From the IMG/VR virus record IMGVR_UViG_3300049827_000075, positions 1 through 30,939 of that record: DNA of 30,939 nucleotides; one strand, 5' to 3'. The notes beneath the pieces were generated by a model. It had not been told where the DNA came from, did no database searches, and saw nothing but the letters and a program-made list of their open reading frames with translations. Shown piece after piece: positions 13,034 through 21,027 of this stretch (its first letter is position 1; the number at the start of each line of letters is the position of its first letter). Source of the DNA: a virus. Both the position numbers and the translations under genes were made by a program.

Positions 13034-14242
13034 ATGTCTAACTCGATTTTAACCATTGACATGATCACGCGGAAGGCTCTGGAAATTCTGGAGAACAACC
13101 TCGTGCTCACACGTAACGTAAACCGCCAGTACGACGACAGCTTCGCTGTTGAAGGTGCTAAAATTGGCTCAACCCTGCGTATCCGTCTTCCAGACCGTGC
13201 GCTTGTAACTGATGGCGCAGCCCTTCAGGTGCAGGATGACAACGAACAGTTCACAACGCTGACCGTTGCCAACCAGAAGCACATCGGCGTCAACTTCACA
13301 TCTGCTGAATTGACCATGCAGCTTGACGATTTCGCAGAGCGCGTTCTCAAGCCACGTATCTCGCAGCTTGCTTCCAGCATCGACGCTGACGTTGCAAACG
13401 CGTATGCAACCATCGGTAACTCGGTCGGCACGCCCGGCACAACGCCCGGCACTTCGGCAGTTCTTCTTGCTGCACAGCAGAAGCTGAACGAAAACGCTGC
13501 GGTGATGTCGCCACGTTACGCCACCGTCAACCCAGCAGCTAACGCTGGCTTGGTCGAAGGCTTGAAGGGTCTCTTCAACCCAACCGACACGATCAGCAAG
13601 CAGTTCAAGAACGGCATGATGGGTACAGGCGTACTTGGTTTCGACGAAATCAATATGTCGCAGTCCATCAAGCAGTTCACCACTGGTTCGCGTACTGCAA
13701 CTGGCGGCACAACTTCGGCTGCAATCACCGCTGAAGGCGCAACCGCCATCGCCATCACTGGCGCAGGCGCAAACGCTACTGTCAAGGCTGGCGACGTGTT
13801 CACTGTTGCTGACTGCTTCTCGGTCAACCCACAGACCCGTGAAAGCACAGGTTCGTTGTTCCAGTTCGTTGCGTTGGCTGATGTCACACTCAACGGTTCG
13901 GGCGCAGGCAGCATCACTGTTGCACCGATCTACTCGGCTGCTCACGCACTTGCTACGGTCAACACACTGCCTGCTAACAGCAAAGCAATCGTGTTCGTCG
14001 GCGCAGCGTCCACACAGTACGCTCAGAACCTTGTATACCACAAGGACGCTATCACCTTCGCAACCGCCGACCTTCTGCTCCCACAGGGCGTAGATATGGC
14101 TTCGCGTCAGGTGCATAACGGCATCAGCTTGCGCGTTGTTCGTCAGTACGACATCAACAACGACCGTATGCCTTGCCGTATTGACGTTCTGTATGGCTAC
14201 AGCACGATCCGTCCGCAGATGGCCGTCCGGATGTGGGGTTAA
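13034..14242 (+). CDS. Major capsid (coat) protein, P22 gp5 family
   Basis: A 402-residue coat protein with an HK97-type fold inferred. It starts MSNSILTIDMITRKALEILE, NNLVLTRNVNRQYDDSFA and IGSTLRIRLPDRALVTDG, a start typical of the P22 coat family. FTSAELTMQLDDFAERVLKP and later QNLVYHKDAITFATADLLLP, plus the ending YDINNDRMPCRIDVLYGY, fit the same family. Length is slightly below P22's. The ribosome-binding site is weak (only a GGGATT-like sequence). It ends just before a strong terminator, as expected for a highly expressed gene. Confidence 0.93.
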   Translation: MSNSILTIDMITRKALEILENNLVLTRNVNRQYDDSFAVEGAKIGSTLRIRLPDRALVTDGAALQVQDDNEQFTTLTVANQKHIGVNFTSAELTMQLDDFAERVLKPRISQLASSIDADVANAYATIGNSVGTPGTTPGTSAVLLAAQQKLNENAAVMSPRYATVNPAANAGLVEGLKGLFNPTDTISKQFKNGMMGTGVLGFDEINMSQSIKQFTTGSRTATGGTTSAAITAEGATAIAITGAGANATVKAGDVFTVADCFSVNPQTRESTGSLFQFVALADVTLNGSGAGSITVAPIYSAAHALATVNTLPANSKAIVFVGAASTQYAQNLVYHKDAITFATADLLLPQGVDMASRQVHNGISLRVVRQYDINNDRMPCRIDVLYGYSTIRPQMAVRMWG

Positions 14243-14250
14243 TTTAACAC

Positions 14251-14282
14251 TGGCCCTCGGTTCGCCGAGGGCCAACTTTTTT
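14251..14282 (+). terminator. Rho-independent terminator after the coat gene
   Basis: TGGCCCTCGG (14251-14260), loop TTCG and CCGAGGGCCA (14265-14274) form a ten-base perfect stem with a stable UUCG tetraloop, followed by AAC and six T residues (14277-14282). Confidence 0.92.
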
Positions 14283-14296
14283 AAAGGATTTATATT

Positions 14297-14692
14297 ATGA
14301 CTCTTCCTAATGGTGCTGGCGGTTATCAAGTCGGCGACGGAAATCTTGGTGAAGTTACTCTTGGTACTTCAGCTATCCCTACTGCGTATACCGCAGCAGC
14401 TACACTGACCACAGCCGATTTGGCTGGTGGCGCAGTTGTATACACTTCGGGCAGCACTGCTGACCTTACGCTTCCTGCTGTTTCGGTTGTAAACGCCGAC
14501 ATCAGCAGCGCAAAGACCAACTCATCGTTTGAGTTTTCTTTGGTTGCTACCAGCACCGGCGTGCCTACTATCGTAGTAGGCACTGGCTGGACGTTGGTCG
14601 GCGTTGGCACAGGCGTTGCATCGCGCAGCGTACTGTTCCGTGCTGTTAAAACCAGCGCGACAACGTACAACCTGTACCGCATCGCTGGTTAA
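14297..14692 (+). CDS. Head decoration or head-fibre-like virion protein
   Basis: A 131-residue beta-rich Thr/Val/Ala/Gly protein starting MTLPNGAGGYQVGDGNLGEV. This is a start I recognise from small virion proteins after the coat gene in other podoviruses. AAAGGA precedes the ATG. It is the only gene between two near-identical UUCG terminators, so its transcript level can be set separately by partial read-through. A capsid decoration or accessory head role is inferred from place and composition. Confidence 0.72.
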   Translation: MTLPNGAGGYQVGDGNLGEVTLGTSAIPTAYTAAATLTTADLAGGAVVYTSGSTADLTLPAVSVVNADISSAKTNSSFEFSLVATSTGVPTIVVGTGWTLVGVGTGVASRSVLFRAVKTSATTYNLYRIAG

Positions 14693-14699
14693 TAGGTTC

Positions 14700-14730
14700 T
14701 GCCCCGGCTTCGGTCGGGGCAAACTTTTCT
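14700..14730 (+). terminator. Rho-independent terminator after the decoration gene
   Basis: TGCCCCGGC, loop TTCG, GTCGGGGCA (14700-14721) form a nine-base stem with one G-U pair and a C(UUCG)G tetraloop, followed by AAC and TTTTCT. It has the same design and downstream word (CAAACTTTT / CCAACTTTT) as the one after the coat gene. Confidence 0.88.
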
Positions 14731-14743
14731 GAAAGATAGTTTT

Positions 14744-14923
14744 ATGGCTGTTATCTATCTCGTTCACCCACGCCACGGCGCAAAAGTTGCTATATCTGAA
14801 GATGAAGCACGCTGCGACGAAGATTACGGATGGGAAAGATACTATCCTGACGAACCTGTAGCTGCTATAGCTAACGAAATGCCGGCGCGCACTGGCCGCC
14901 GACGCACAACGCAGGAAGACTAA
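14744..14923 (+). CDS. Small 59-aa head-module protein
   Basis: The frame starts MAVIYLVHPRHGAKVAISED and continues with ARCDEDYGWERYYPDEP, ending in a basic TGRRRTTQED. The pattern (VHPxHGxKVA...D...GWERY) occurs in small unnamed proteins between coat and neck genes of other phages. GAAAG lies upstream of the ATG, and it ends three bases before the gp4-like gene. Its exact role is unknown. Confidence 0.75.
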   Translation: MAVIYLVHPRHGAKVAISEDEARCDEDYGWERYYPDEPVAAIANEMPARTGRRRTTQED

Positions 14924-14926
14924 ACG

Positions 14927-15637
14927 ATGGAAACGGCTGGGGATATAATCAACGGTTCGCTTAGGCTTCTAGGCGTTCTGGCAGAAGGCGAAACTCCCTC
15001 GGCTGATACGTCGCAGGACGCCCTGCGCGCCATGAACCAGATGATCGATAGCTGGAACACTGAGCGCCTGTCCGTTTTTTCTACGCAAGACCAAATATTC
15101 ACATGGCCCGCCGGCCAACTGTCGCGCACGCTTGGCCCTAGCGGCGACTTTGTTGGCAACCGCCCCGTGCTGCTTGAGGACTCGACGTACTTCAAAGACC
15201 CCGGCACCGGGGTTAGCTACGGCATCAAATTCATTAACCAGCAGCAGTACAACGGCATCGCGGTTAAGACGGTAACCTCTACGTTCCCGCAAGTCATCTT
15301 CGTCAACAACACGTTCCCTGATGTGGAGATGTACATCTACCCGCGCCCGACGCGCGCGTTGGAATGGCATTTCATTTCGGTAGAAGAACTGACGCAGCCT
15401 GCGACGCTCGACACAGTCCTGCATTTCCCGCCCGGCTACCTGCGTGCGTTCCGTTATAACTTGGCGTGCGAACTAGCACCTGAGTTTGGCACTGAGCCTG
15501 CACCGCAAGTGCAGCGCATTGCCATGACATCCAAGCGCAACCTGAAGCGCATCAACAATCCTGATGACATCATGTCGATGCCGTACAGCATTGTGGCTAC
15601 ACGCCAGCGGTATAACATCTTCGCAGGAAACTACTAA
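14927..15637 (+). CDS. P22 gp4-like tail accessory / head completion protein
   Basis: A 236-residue protein matching the gp4 family, which adds to the portal after packaging and starts neck assembly. Key segments are IINGSLRLLGVLAEGETPSA, DALRAMNQMIDSWNTERLSV and FTWPAGQ in the N-terminal half. The C-terminal half has VEMYIYPRP, LHFPPGYLRAFRYNLACELA and SKRNLKRIN. The P22 protein is shorter, but longer members are common. It overlaps the gp10-like gene by one base (TAATG), the order expected for this neck module. Confidence 0.9.
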   Translation: METAGDIINGSLRLLGVLAEGETPSADTSQDALRAMNQMIDSWNTERLSVFSTQDQIFTWPAGQLSRTLGPSGDFVGNRPVLLEDSTYFKDPGTGVSYGIKFINQQQYNGIAVKTVTSTFPQVIFVNNTFPDVEMYIYPRPTRALEWHFISVEELTQPATLDTVLHFPPGYLRAFRYNLACELAPEFGTEPAPQVQRIAMTSKRNLKRINNPDDIMSMPYSIVATRQRYNIFAGNY

Positions 15638-17169
15638 TGAAGACGCCCATACTGGGCAGCGCGTATGTGGCCCGTTCAGTAAACGCTGCCGACGCACGCA
15701 TGGTAAACTTGTTCCCTGAAGTGGTGCCGGAAGGCGGCATGGAACCTGCGTTCCTCCAACGCTGCCCCGGCTTGCAGCTTCAGCAGGTTGTTGGCACAGG
15801 TCCGATCCGCGGGCTGTGGGCGCACCAGACACGCGGCGATGACTTCTACGTCGTATCAGGCTTTGAAGTCTACAAGCTGTCGAGCCTGACCGGAACGCCA
15901 ATCAAACTGGGCGACGTAACCGGCACTGGCCCTGTGTCCATCGCCGACAACGGCACACAGATATTCTTCGCCTGCAATCCTGACGCGTTTATTTACGACG
16001 AGTCAACCGACACGTTCGGGCAGATTACTGACCCTGACTTTCCGGGCGCGGTCACTGTCGGCTATCTCGACGGCTATTTTGTGTTCAACGAACCAAACAG
16101 CCAGAAGATTTGGGTGACGCAGCTTTACGACGGCTTCCAGATTGACCCGCTAGAGTTCGCCAGCGCCGAAGGTAGCCCTGACGGCGTTGTCGGGCTGCTG
16201 GTAGACCACCGCGAGTGCTGGGTGTTTGGCACCGACTCCACCGAAGTGTGGTACAACTCTGGCGGGCTAGACTTCCCGCTGTCGCCGATCCAAGGCGCGT
16301 TCAACGAAATCGGTTGCGCTGCGCCACACTCCATCGCCAAGATGGACAACACCGTGTTCTGGCTGGGTGCTGACGCGCGCGGCCAAGGCGTTGTTTACAG
16401 GGCCGCTGGCTATAACGCACAGCGCGTATCCACGCACGCGATTGAATGGCGCATCCAAAACTACCTGAATATGGGCGACGCGGTAGGCTACACCTACCAG
16501 CAGGACGGCCATACGTTCTACGTCCTGTCGTTCCCGTCCGCAGACGAAACGTGGGTGTTCGACGCGTCTACTGGCGCATGGCACCAGCGGTCATCGTACT
16601 CAGCTATCGCGCCGTCTGAAGGTGCGTTCGAGGCCGAATCATTTTATTCTGGCGCGTTCTACACAGTGCTGCCGCTCACACCTTCTGGCGACAGCGGTGT
16701 GTTCTCGCGTCACCGCAGCAACTGCCAGTGCAACTTCCAAGGTAACATCATCGTCGGCGATTACGCTAACGGCAACATTTACACGTTTGAGTTGAATGTT
16801 TTTGAAGACAACGGAATCGCGCAGCGTTGGTTGCGGTCGTGGCGCGCACTGCCGACAGGCCAAAACAATCTAAAACGTACAGCAAACCACTCCTTGCAGC
16901 TTGAGTGCGAGACGGGCGTAGGTACATCGACAGGCCAAGGCGCAGACCCGCAAGCTATGCTCCGCTGGTCCGACGATGGCGGCCATACATGGTCCAACGA
17001 ACATTGGGCGTCTATGGGCAAGATCGGCGCAACTGGCACCCGCGTCATGTGGCGCCGGCTTGGCATGACGCAGAAGCTGCGCGACCGCGTCTACGAAGTG
17101 TCCGGCAGTGACCCTGTCCGCATCTACCTAACCGGCGCTGAACTGTTGTTGAGCGGCACGAATGCCTAA
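15637..17169 (+). CDS. P22 gp10-like packaged-DNA stabilisation protein
   Basis: A 510-residue beta-rich protein close to the usual length of the gp10 family, which extends the neck below gp4 and receives the tail needle. It starts PILGSAYVARSVNAADARMV and NLFPEVVPEG, the family's signature opening. VGYLDGYFVFNEPNSQKIWV, ECWVFGTDSTEVWYNSG and VFWLGADARGQGVVYRA are the repeated strand motifs of its propeller-like core. It follows gp4 with a one-base overlap and is followed by a needle or fibre candidate. Confidence 0.9.
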   Translation: MKTPILGSAYVARSVNAADARMVNLFPEVVPEGGMEPAFLQRCPGLQLQQVVGTGPIRGLWAHQTRGDDFYVVSGFEVYKLSSLTGTPIKLGDVTGTGPVSIADNGTQIFFACNPDAFIYDESTDTFGQITDPDFPGAVTVGYLDGYFVFNEPNSQKIWVTQLYDGFQIDPLEFASAEGSPDGVVGLLVDHRECWVFGTDSTEVWYNSGGLDFPLSPIQGAFNEIGCAAPHSIAKMDNTVFWLGADARGQGVVYRAAGYNAQRVSTHAIEWRIQNYLNMGDAVGYTYQQDGHTFYVLSFPSADETWVFDASTGAWHQRSSYSAIAPSEGAFEAESFYSGAFYTVLPLTPSGDSGVFSRHRSNCQCNFQGNIIVGDYANGNIYTFELNVFEDNGIAQRWLRSWRALPTGQNNLKRTANHSLQLECETGVGTSTGQGADPQAMLRWSDDGGHTWSNEHWASMGKIGATGTRVMWRRLGMTQKLRDRVYEVSGSDPVRIYLTGAELLLSGTNA

Positions 17170-17809
17170 CGACCAACTCACCCGCATCCCCGCGTCGCGT
17201 GTCCCGATTACGGACGCGTCAGACGGCACGGTGACGCGTGAGTGGTACAGGTATCTGTTTAACCTTTTTACGCTGGTGGGTGGCGGCCAAGCTAACTCCG
17301 CCGCCAGTTCGTCTTTCGGGCAAGACTTGGCGCCGGCTTATACGCCGCAAGTTGATGCTAAACGCCACGGCGTGTTTTATGACACGACCACGCAAACGGC
17401 TGCCGCCGTCAACACCGCGTATCCGGTGACGATTAATTCTACAAGCATAACTGACGGCGTCTACATTGGCACACCTACGTCGCGTGTGTATGTGGACCGC
17501 GTAGGCACGTACAACTTTCAGTTCTCTCTACAGCTTGTCAAAGCGTCTAGCAGTTCCAAACACGTTTACATCTGGTATAGGGTAAACGGCGTTGACGCGG
17601 CGAACTCTGCGACAAAGGTAACTTTGGCCGGAAGTGACGCAGCAGTTGTCGCCGCATGGAACTTTGTGGTAGAGTTAAACGCAGGTGATTACTTTGAACT
17701 GGTTTGGTCTACTGATGATACTGGCTGCCAAATTTACGCTCAAGGGGCCAGCGCCCCTGTACCCGCAATTCCGTCCGTCATCCTGACGGTTACGGATAAC
17801 ATTAATTGA
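17162..17809 (+). CDS. Fibre or needle-knob candidate with a jelly-roll-like C-terminus
   Basis: A 215-residue protein in the slot where P22 has its tail needle (right after gp10). The N-terminus (PASRVPITDASDGTVTREWY and RYLFNLFTLVGG) is a common virion-anchoring start of phage proteins. Residues about 75-215 alternate strands as in TNF/C1q-like trimeric knobs: YNFQFSLQL, HVYIWYRVNGVDAANS, WNFVVELNAGDYFELVW. The needle of phage Sf6 ends in such a knob. The long coiled-coil shaft of a true needle is missing, so an accessory fibre is equally possible. Confidence 0.65.
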   Translation: MPNDQLTRIPASRVPITDASDGTVTREWYRYLFNLFTLVGGGQANSAASSSFGQDLAPAYTPQVDAKRHGVFYDTTTQTAAAVNTAYPVTINSTSITDGVYIGTPTSRVYVDRVGTYNFQFSLQLVKASSSSKHVYIWYRVNGVDAANSATKVTLAGSDAAVVAAWNFVVELNAGDYFELVWSTDDTGCQIYAQGASAPVPAIPSVILTVTDNIN

Positions 17810-17818
17810 GGTCTGATC

Positions 17819-18610
17819 ATGGCTGTTCTTGCTCCACAACCTAAAGCGCAATTCTTTGACGCCAGCGGCACTCCGCTGGTTGGCGGTAAGGTCTTTACCT
17901 ACGCAGCCGGTACGACAACGCCGCTGGCTACGTATACGGATGCGTCAGCAGCTACGCCCAACACCAACCCTGTCATTCTAGACTCCCGCGGCGAATGTAA
18001 CCTGTGGTTCTCTAACGCGACCAGCTACAAAGTGGTGCTGAAAAACGCCACTGACGAACTGCAATGGACCGTCGATAACATTGCGACTTACGGCACCATC
18101 GCCAGCCAAAACTCCAACAACGTGGCGATCACCGGCGGTACGATCACCGGCGTCACAATCACCGGCTCCACTATCACCGGCGACATATCCGGCAACGCAG
18201 GCACCGTGACGAACGGCGTTTATCTGAACGCAGTGCAGACGCTGACAAACAAGACCATCTCAGGTCTGGCGTCGGCATCAACGGTCAAAGACAGCCTCGG
18301 TACGGATTACACTATCGGTTACCGCAGCATCCCGCAAAGCCTTAACACGACCGCCGCAGCTTCCGACGTTGGAAAGCATCTGTATGTGTCGGCCACCACC
18401 ACAATCCCGTCAGGTGTGTTTGTGGCTGGCAACGAGTTTCTTGTTGTCAACAGCAGCGGCAGCACCGTCACATTGACGCAGGGTGCGGGCACGACGCTAC
18501 GGCTCGGCGGCACTGCGACCACCGGCAGCCGCACCATTGCTGCTTACGGTGTGGCTAACGTGCTGTGCGTCGGCACTGAAACATTCTACGTCACTGGCAA
18601 CGTAACCTGA
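17819..18610 (+). CDS. Tailspike or tail fibre with a podovirus head-binding domain
   Basis: A 263-residue protein. Residues about 5-90 carry a well-known head-binding module of podovirus tailspikes: FFDASGTPLVGGKVFTYAAG, TTTPLATYTDAS, NTNPVILDSRGECNLWF and YKVVLKNATDELQWTVDNI. Then comes an ITGxT repeat stretch (about residues 104-123) and a small beta-rich end. GAGG precedes the ATG. There is no large catalytic beta-helix, so it is a short fibre or adaptor rather than a full tailspike enzyme. Confidence 0.82.
   Translation: MAVLAPQPKAQFFDASGTPLVGGKVFTYAAGTTTPLATYTDASAATPNTNPVILDSRGECNLWFSNATSYKVVLKNATDELQWTVDNIATYGTIASQNSNNVAITGGTITGVTITGSTITGDISGNAGTVTNGVYLNAVQTLTNKTISGLASASTVKDSLGTDYTIGYRSIPQSLNTTAAASDVGKHLYVSATTTIPSGVFVAGNEFLVVNSSGSTVTLTQGAGTTLRLGGTATTGSRTIAAYGVANVLCVGTETFYVTGNVT
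18128..18187 (+). repeat. 15-nt tandem repeat (ITGxT pentapeptides)
   Basis: ATCACCGGC recurs at 18128, 18143, 18158 and 18173, exactly every 15 bases, coding for ITGGT ITGVT ITGST ITGDI. It forms a short repeat shaft after the head-binding domain and is a candidate for length variation by slippage. Confidence 0.8.
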
Positions 18611-18622
18611 TAGGACCGGCCC

Positions 18623-18961
18623 ATGCCAATTATCGCAGCAAACATCATTCCGGCTAAGAATATGGAAAACGCCCAGACAGTGCAGTACGTGTCGCCAAGC
18701 AGCACCACGACTATCATTGACAAGTTCACCGCGACTAACTTCAGCAGCGGCATGGTCAACGTGAGCGTCAACTTAGGCGCGGTCGGTGCGGCCACCGGAA
18801 ACGACAACCTGATCGTCAAGACGCGGACGCTGCAACCCGGCGAGACGTACACCTTTCCAGAAATCGTGGGCCACATCCTGCCGTCCGGCGGGTATGTTTC
18901 GACGCTTGCGTCAGCGGCAGCCGCAGTCAACCTGCGTGCGTCTGGCCGCGAGATTAGCTAA
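18623..18961 (+). CDS. Small virion-type protein, 112 aa
   Basis: A 112-residue beta-rich protein starting MPIIAANIIPAKNMENAQTV. It has VNVSVNLGAV and a TRTLQPGETYTFPEIVGHIL segment, a pattern of alternating strands as in small capsid- or tail-associated proteins. TAGGA precedes the ATG, and it ends TAATG into the acetyltransferase. No family name was recognised; a structural role is inferred from place. Confidence 0.65.
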   Translation: MPIIAANIIPAKNMENAQTVQYVSPSSTTTIIDKFTATNFSSGMVNVSVNLGAVGAATGNDNLIVKTRTLQPGETYTFPEIVGHILPSGGYVSTLASAAAAVNLRASGREIS

Positions 18962-19422
18962 TGCCTGTTGTCCGCGCAGCCACTATAGAAGATATTCCTG
19001 CGTATATGGACTTGGCCGCGGCATTTGTGGCGACCACACCAATCAATCACGTTGTCCCCTTTGACCGCGAAGGCACATCCGCCTTTGTCGAAAAGGCGTT
19101 AGACAACCCAGATATGTTAATTCTAGTCGCGGAAGACGCAGGCAAAATAGTCGGCATCACGGGTGCTTTATTGTACCCTATGTACTTTAACCCCAGCAAG
19201 CTGGTAGCGCAGGAATTGTGGTGGTATTTAACGCCGGAGACGCGGGGCGGCCCTACATCAAAAATGCTATTCCAAACCATAGAAAAATGGGCTAAAGATA
19301 AAGGGGCAGAAGCCATGTTTATGATTGCGTTAGCGGATGCCCGCGTCGATACAATGGCTAAGGTATACAAGCGCAACGGATATACCCCGGCGGAACGGAC
19401 GTATATGAAAGGTTTAATCTAA
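18961..19422 (+). CDS. GNAT-family acetyltransferase
   Basis: A 153-residue protein with the GNAT layout: VRAATIEDIPAYMDLAA at the N-terminus, MLILVAEDAGKIVGITGALL as strands 2-4, then QELWWYLTPETRGGPTSKML, where RGGPTS takes the place of the acetyl-CoA loop (Q/R-x-x-G-x-G/A). AKVYKRNGYTPAERTYMK is the usual end. It would transfer an acetyl group from acetyl-CoA to an amine; the target is unknown. It is coupled by TAATG to both neighbours, inside the virion cluster, as in several T7-like and marine podoviruses, so modification of a virion or host protein is plausible. Confidence 0.85.
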   Translation: MPVVRAATIEDIPAYMDLAAAFVATTPINHVVPFDREGTSAFVEKALDNPDMLILVAEDAGKIVGITGALLYPMYFNPSKLVAQELWWYLTPETRGGPTSKMLFQTIEKWAKDKGAEAMFMIALADARVDTMAKVYKRNGYTPAERTYMKGLI

Positions 19423-21008
19423 TGGCTCTTACAACAGCAGCAGCAATATTAGGGGCCGCCGCCATCGGAGGCGTCGTGTCCGCTTCTGCGTCCAACAAAG
19501 CTGCTAAAACGCAAGCAGCCGCAGCTACTACGGCAGCACAGTCGCAGGAGCGCGCAGCAGCGTTGGCGGTAGAGGCGCAGCGTACTGGATCGGCTGAAGC
19601 TGTTGCAGCAGCAAGAGAAGCAGCAGCCACAGCGCAGCAGGCGCAGAATGAAGCAAACTTTCAAGCGCAGAATTTGGAGCGCCTGCGCTACAACGAAGCG
19701 CGCATGGCGGACGAGCGCGCGTTTACTGGCGCGCAAGAAGCCGCCACCAAGGGCTTTGACGCCGCTCAAAGCGCATACGACACTTCGTTCGGCGCCGCAC
19801 GCGCTGCTAGCGATTTGGGTTTTGATACCGCGCTAGCCGACGCCACCAGAGGTTTTGACACCGCTCTAACCGACATCAACAGGGGCTATGACGCGTCTCA
19901 AGCCGCGACGGAATTGGGGTATAACACCGCCCGCGGTGATTTTGAACAGGCGTATCAGCGGCAGGGCGAATTTCAAGACCCGTATATAAAGAGCGGCCTT
20001 ACTGCCCAAGAGCAGATTATGCAGCTTATGGGTATTGGCGGCGATGCGAACGCTGCCAATTACGGCCAGTACGCTAGATCATTTGGCATGGGCGATTTTG
20101 AGCAAGACCCCGGTTATGCCTTCCGTCAATCGGAAGGGTTAAAGGGGCTAGATCGGTCGGCGTCTGCACGCGGCGGTATCTTGTCTGGTAGCGCGCTAAA
20201 AAATATCCAGCGGTTCGGCCAAGACTTAGCCAGCCAAGAATATCAAAACGCGTTTAACCGCTACCAGACTGAGCGTGCAGCGCGCCTTAACACGCTTGGC
20301 GGCCTGTCCTCTGCGGGTCAGTCAGCGGCAAACGTAATGACGGGCGCTGCTGGACAGCTTGGGTCAAACAACGCGGCTAACGCTTTGGCGCGGGCGCAAG
20401 CGACATCCGCAAACTCTATTGGGCGCGGGACCGCGACTGGCAATATCGCCATGAACCGCGGCGCGACAACCGGCAATATCGCCATGAACCGCGGCGCGGC
20501 AACATCAGCAAACGTTTTGGGCCTTGGTCAAGCAACGGCGGGAACCGCTTTGGGGCGCGCTAATGCAGAATCCCAAAATCTTATGGACCGCGCAGCGGCA
20601 GCCAAAGCCAACGACGCGGCGTATTACGGTAATATAGGCAACCTTACGCTGGCCCGCGGCCAGAACACCGCGCAGAATGCGTACAACGTAGCCAATGCCG
20701 TTTCCGGCGGTGCCATGAACTTGGCGAACGCTGCATCGCAAGGCGCATACAATATCGGCAACGCTCAAGCGACAGGCGCGACTAACGCCGCGGCAGCCCG
20801 TGCATCTGGTTACGTTGGGCAGGCGAACGCACTTAACAACGCAATAGGCCAGATAGGCGGCTATTACGCTAACGCGCCTATGAACAACGCTATGATAGCA
20901 TACTACCAAAACAACAGCCCTAGCACTGCGCGCACTGCGGCAGCAGCGCCATCAACGGTTATGCAGGGCTACAACCCTTTCGCGTATAACCCCGACAGAA
21001 CAATTTGA
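19422..21008 (+). CDS. Alanine-rich internal virion (ejection) protein
   Basis: A 528-residue, very Ala-, Asn- and Gln-rich helical protein, first of three large proteins before the lysis genes, in the place of the P22 ejection proteins gp7/gp20/gp16. It starts with a hydrophobic LTTAAAILGAAAIGGVVSAS segment, then coiled-coil-like helices (about 28-110). Residues about 125-180 carry GFDTAL-type repeats (GFDTALADATR, GFDTALTDINR, GYDASQAATEL). Residues about 200-300 include a conserved-looking QEQIMQLMGIGGDANAANYG and FEQDPGYAFRQSEGLKGLDR, seen in many phage virion proteins. Residues 330-480 are low-complexity repeats. Entry into the host envelope with the DNA is inferred. Confidence 0.75.
   Translation: MALTTAAAILGAAAIGGVVSASASNKAAKTQAAAATTAAQSQERAAALAVEAQRTGSAEAVAAAREAAATAQQAQNEANFQAQNLERLRYNEARMADERAFTGAQEAATKGFDAAQSAYDTSFGAARAASDLGFDTALADATRGFDTALTDINRGYDASQAATELGYNTARGDFEQAYQRQGEFQDPYIKSGLTAQEQIMQLMGIGGDANAANYGQYARSFGMGDFEQDPGYAFRQSEGLKGLDRSASARGGILSGSALKNIQRFGQDLASQEYQNAFNRYQTERAARLNTLGGLSSAGQSAANVMTGAAGQLGSNNAANALARAQATSANSIGRGTATGNIAMNRGATTGNIAMNRGAATSANVLGLGQATAGTALGRANAESQNLMDRAAAAKANDAAYYGNIGNLTLARGQNTAQNAYNVANAVSGGAMNLANAASQGAYNIGNAQATGATNAAAARASGYVGQANALNNAIGQIGGYYANAPMNNAMIAYYQNNSPSTARTAAAAPSTVMQGYNPFAYNPDRTI
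20439..20498 (+). repeat. 33-nt tandem duplication (11-aa NIAMNRGAxTG repeat)
   Basis: A 27-base block is identical at 20439-20465 and 20472-20498, giving a 33-base period and two copies of GNIAMNRGA in the protein. Several weaker GRGTATGN and GRANAESQ units surround it. The near-perfect DNA identity indicates a recent duplication. Confidence 0.8.
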
Positions 21009-21027
21009 TACGTGAAGGTGTAATCGC

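Noticed and set aside
13169-14329. Long minus-strand frame of 386 codons opposite the coat gene
   Set aside because: Antisense shadow of the coat gene: cysteine-rich, no family pattern, and it crosses the terminator.
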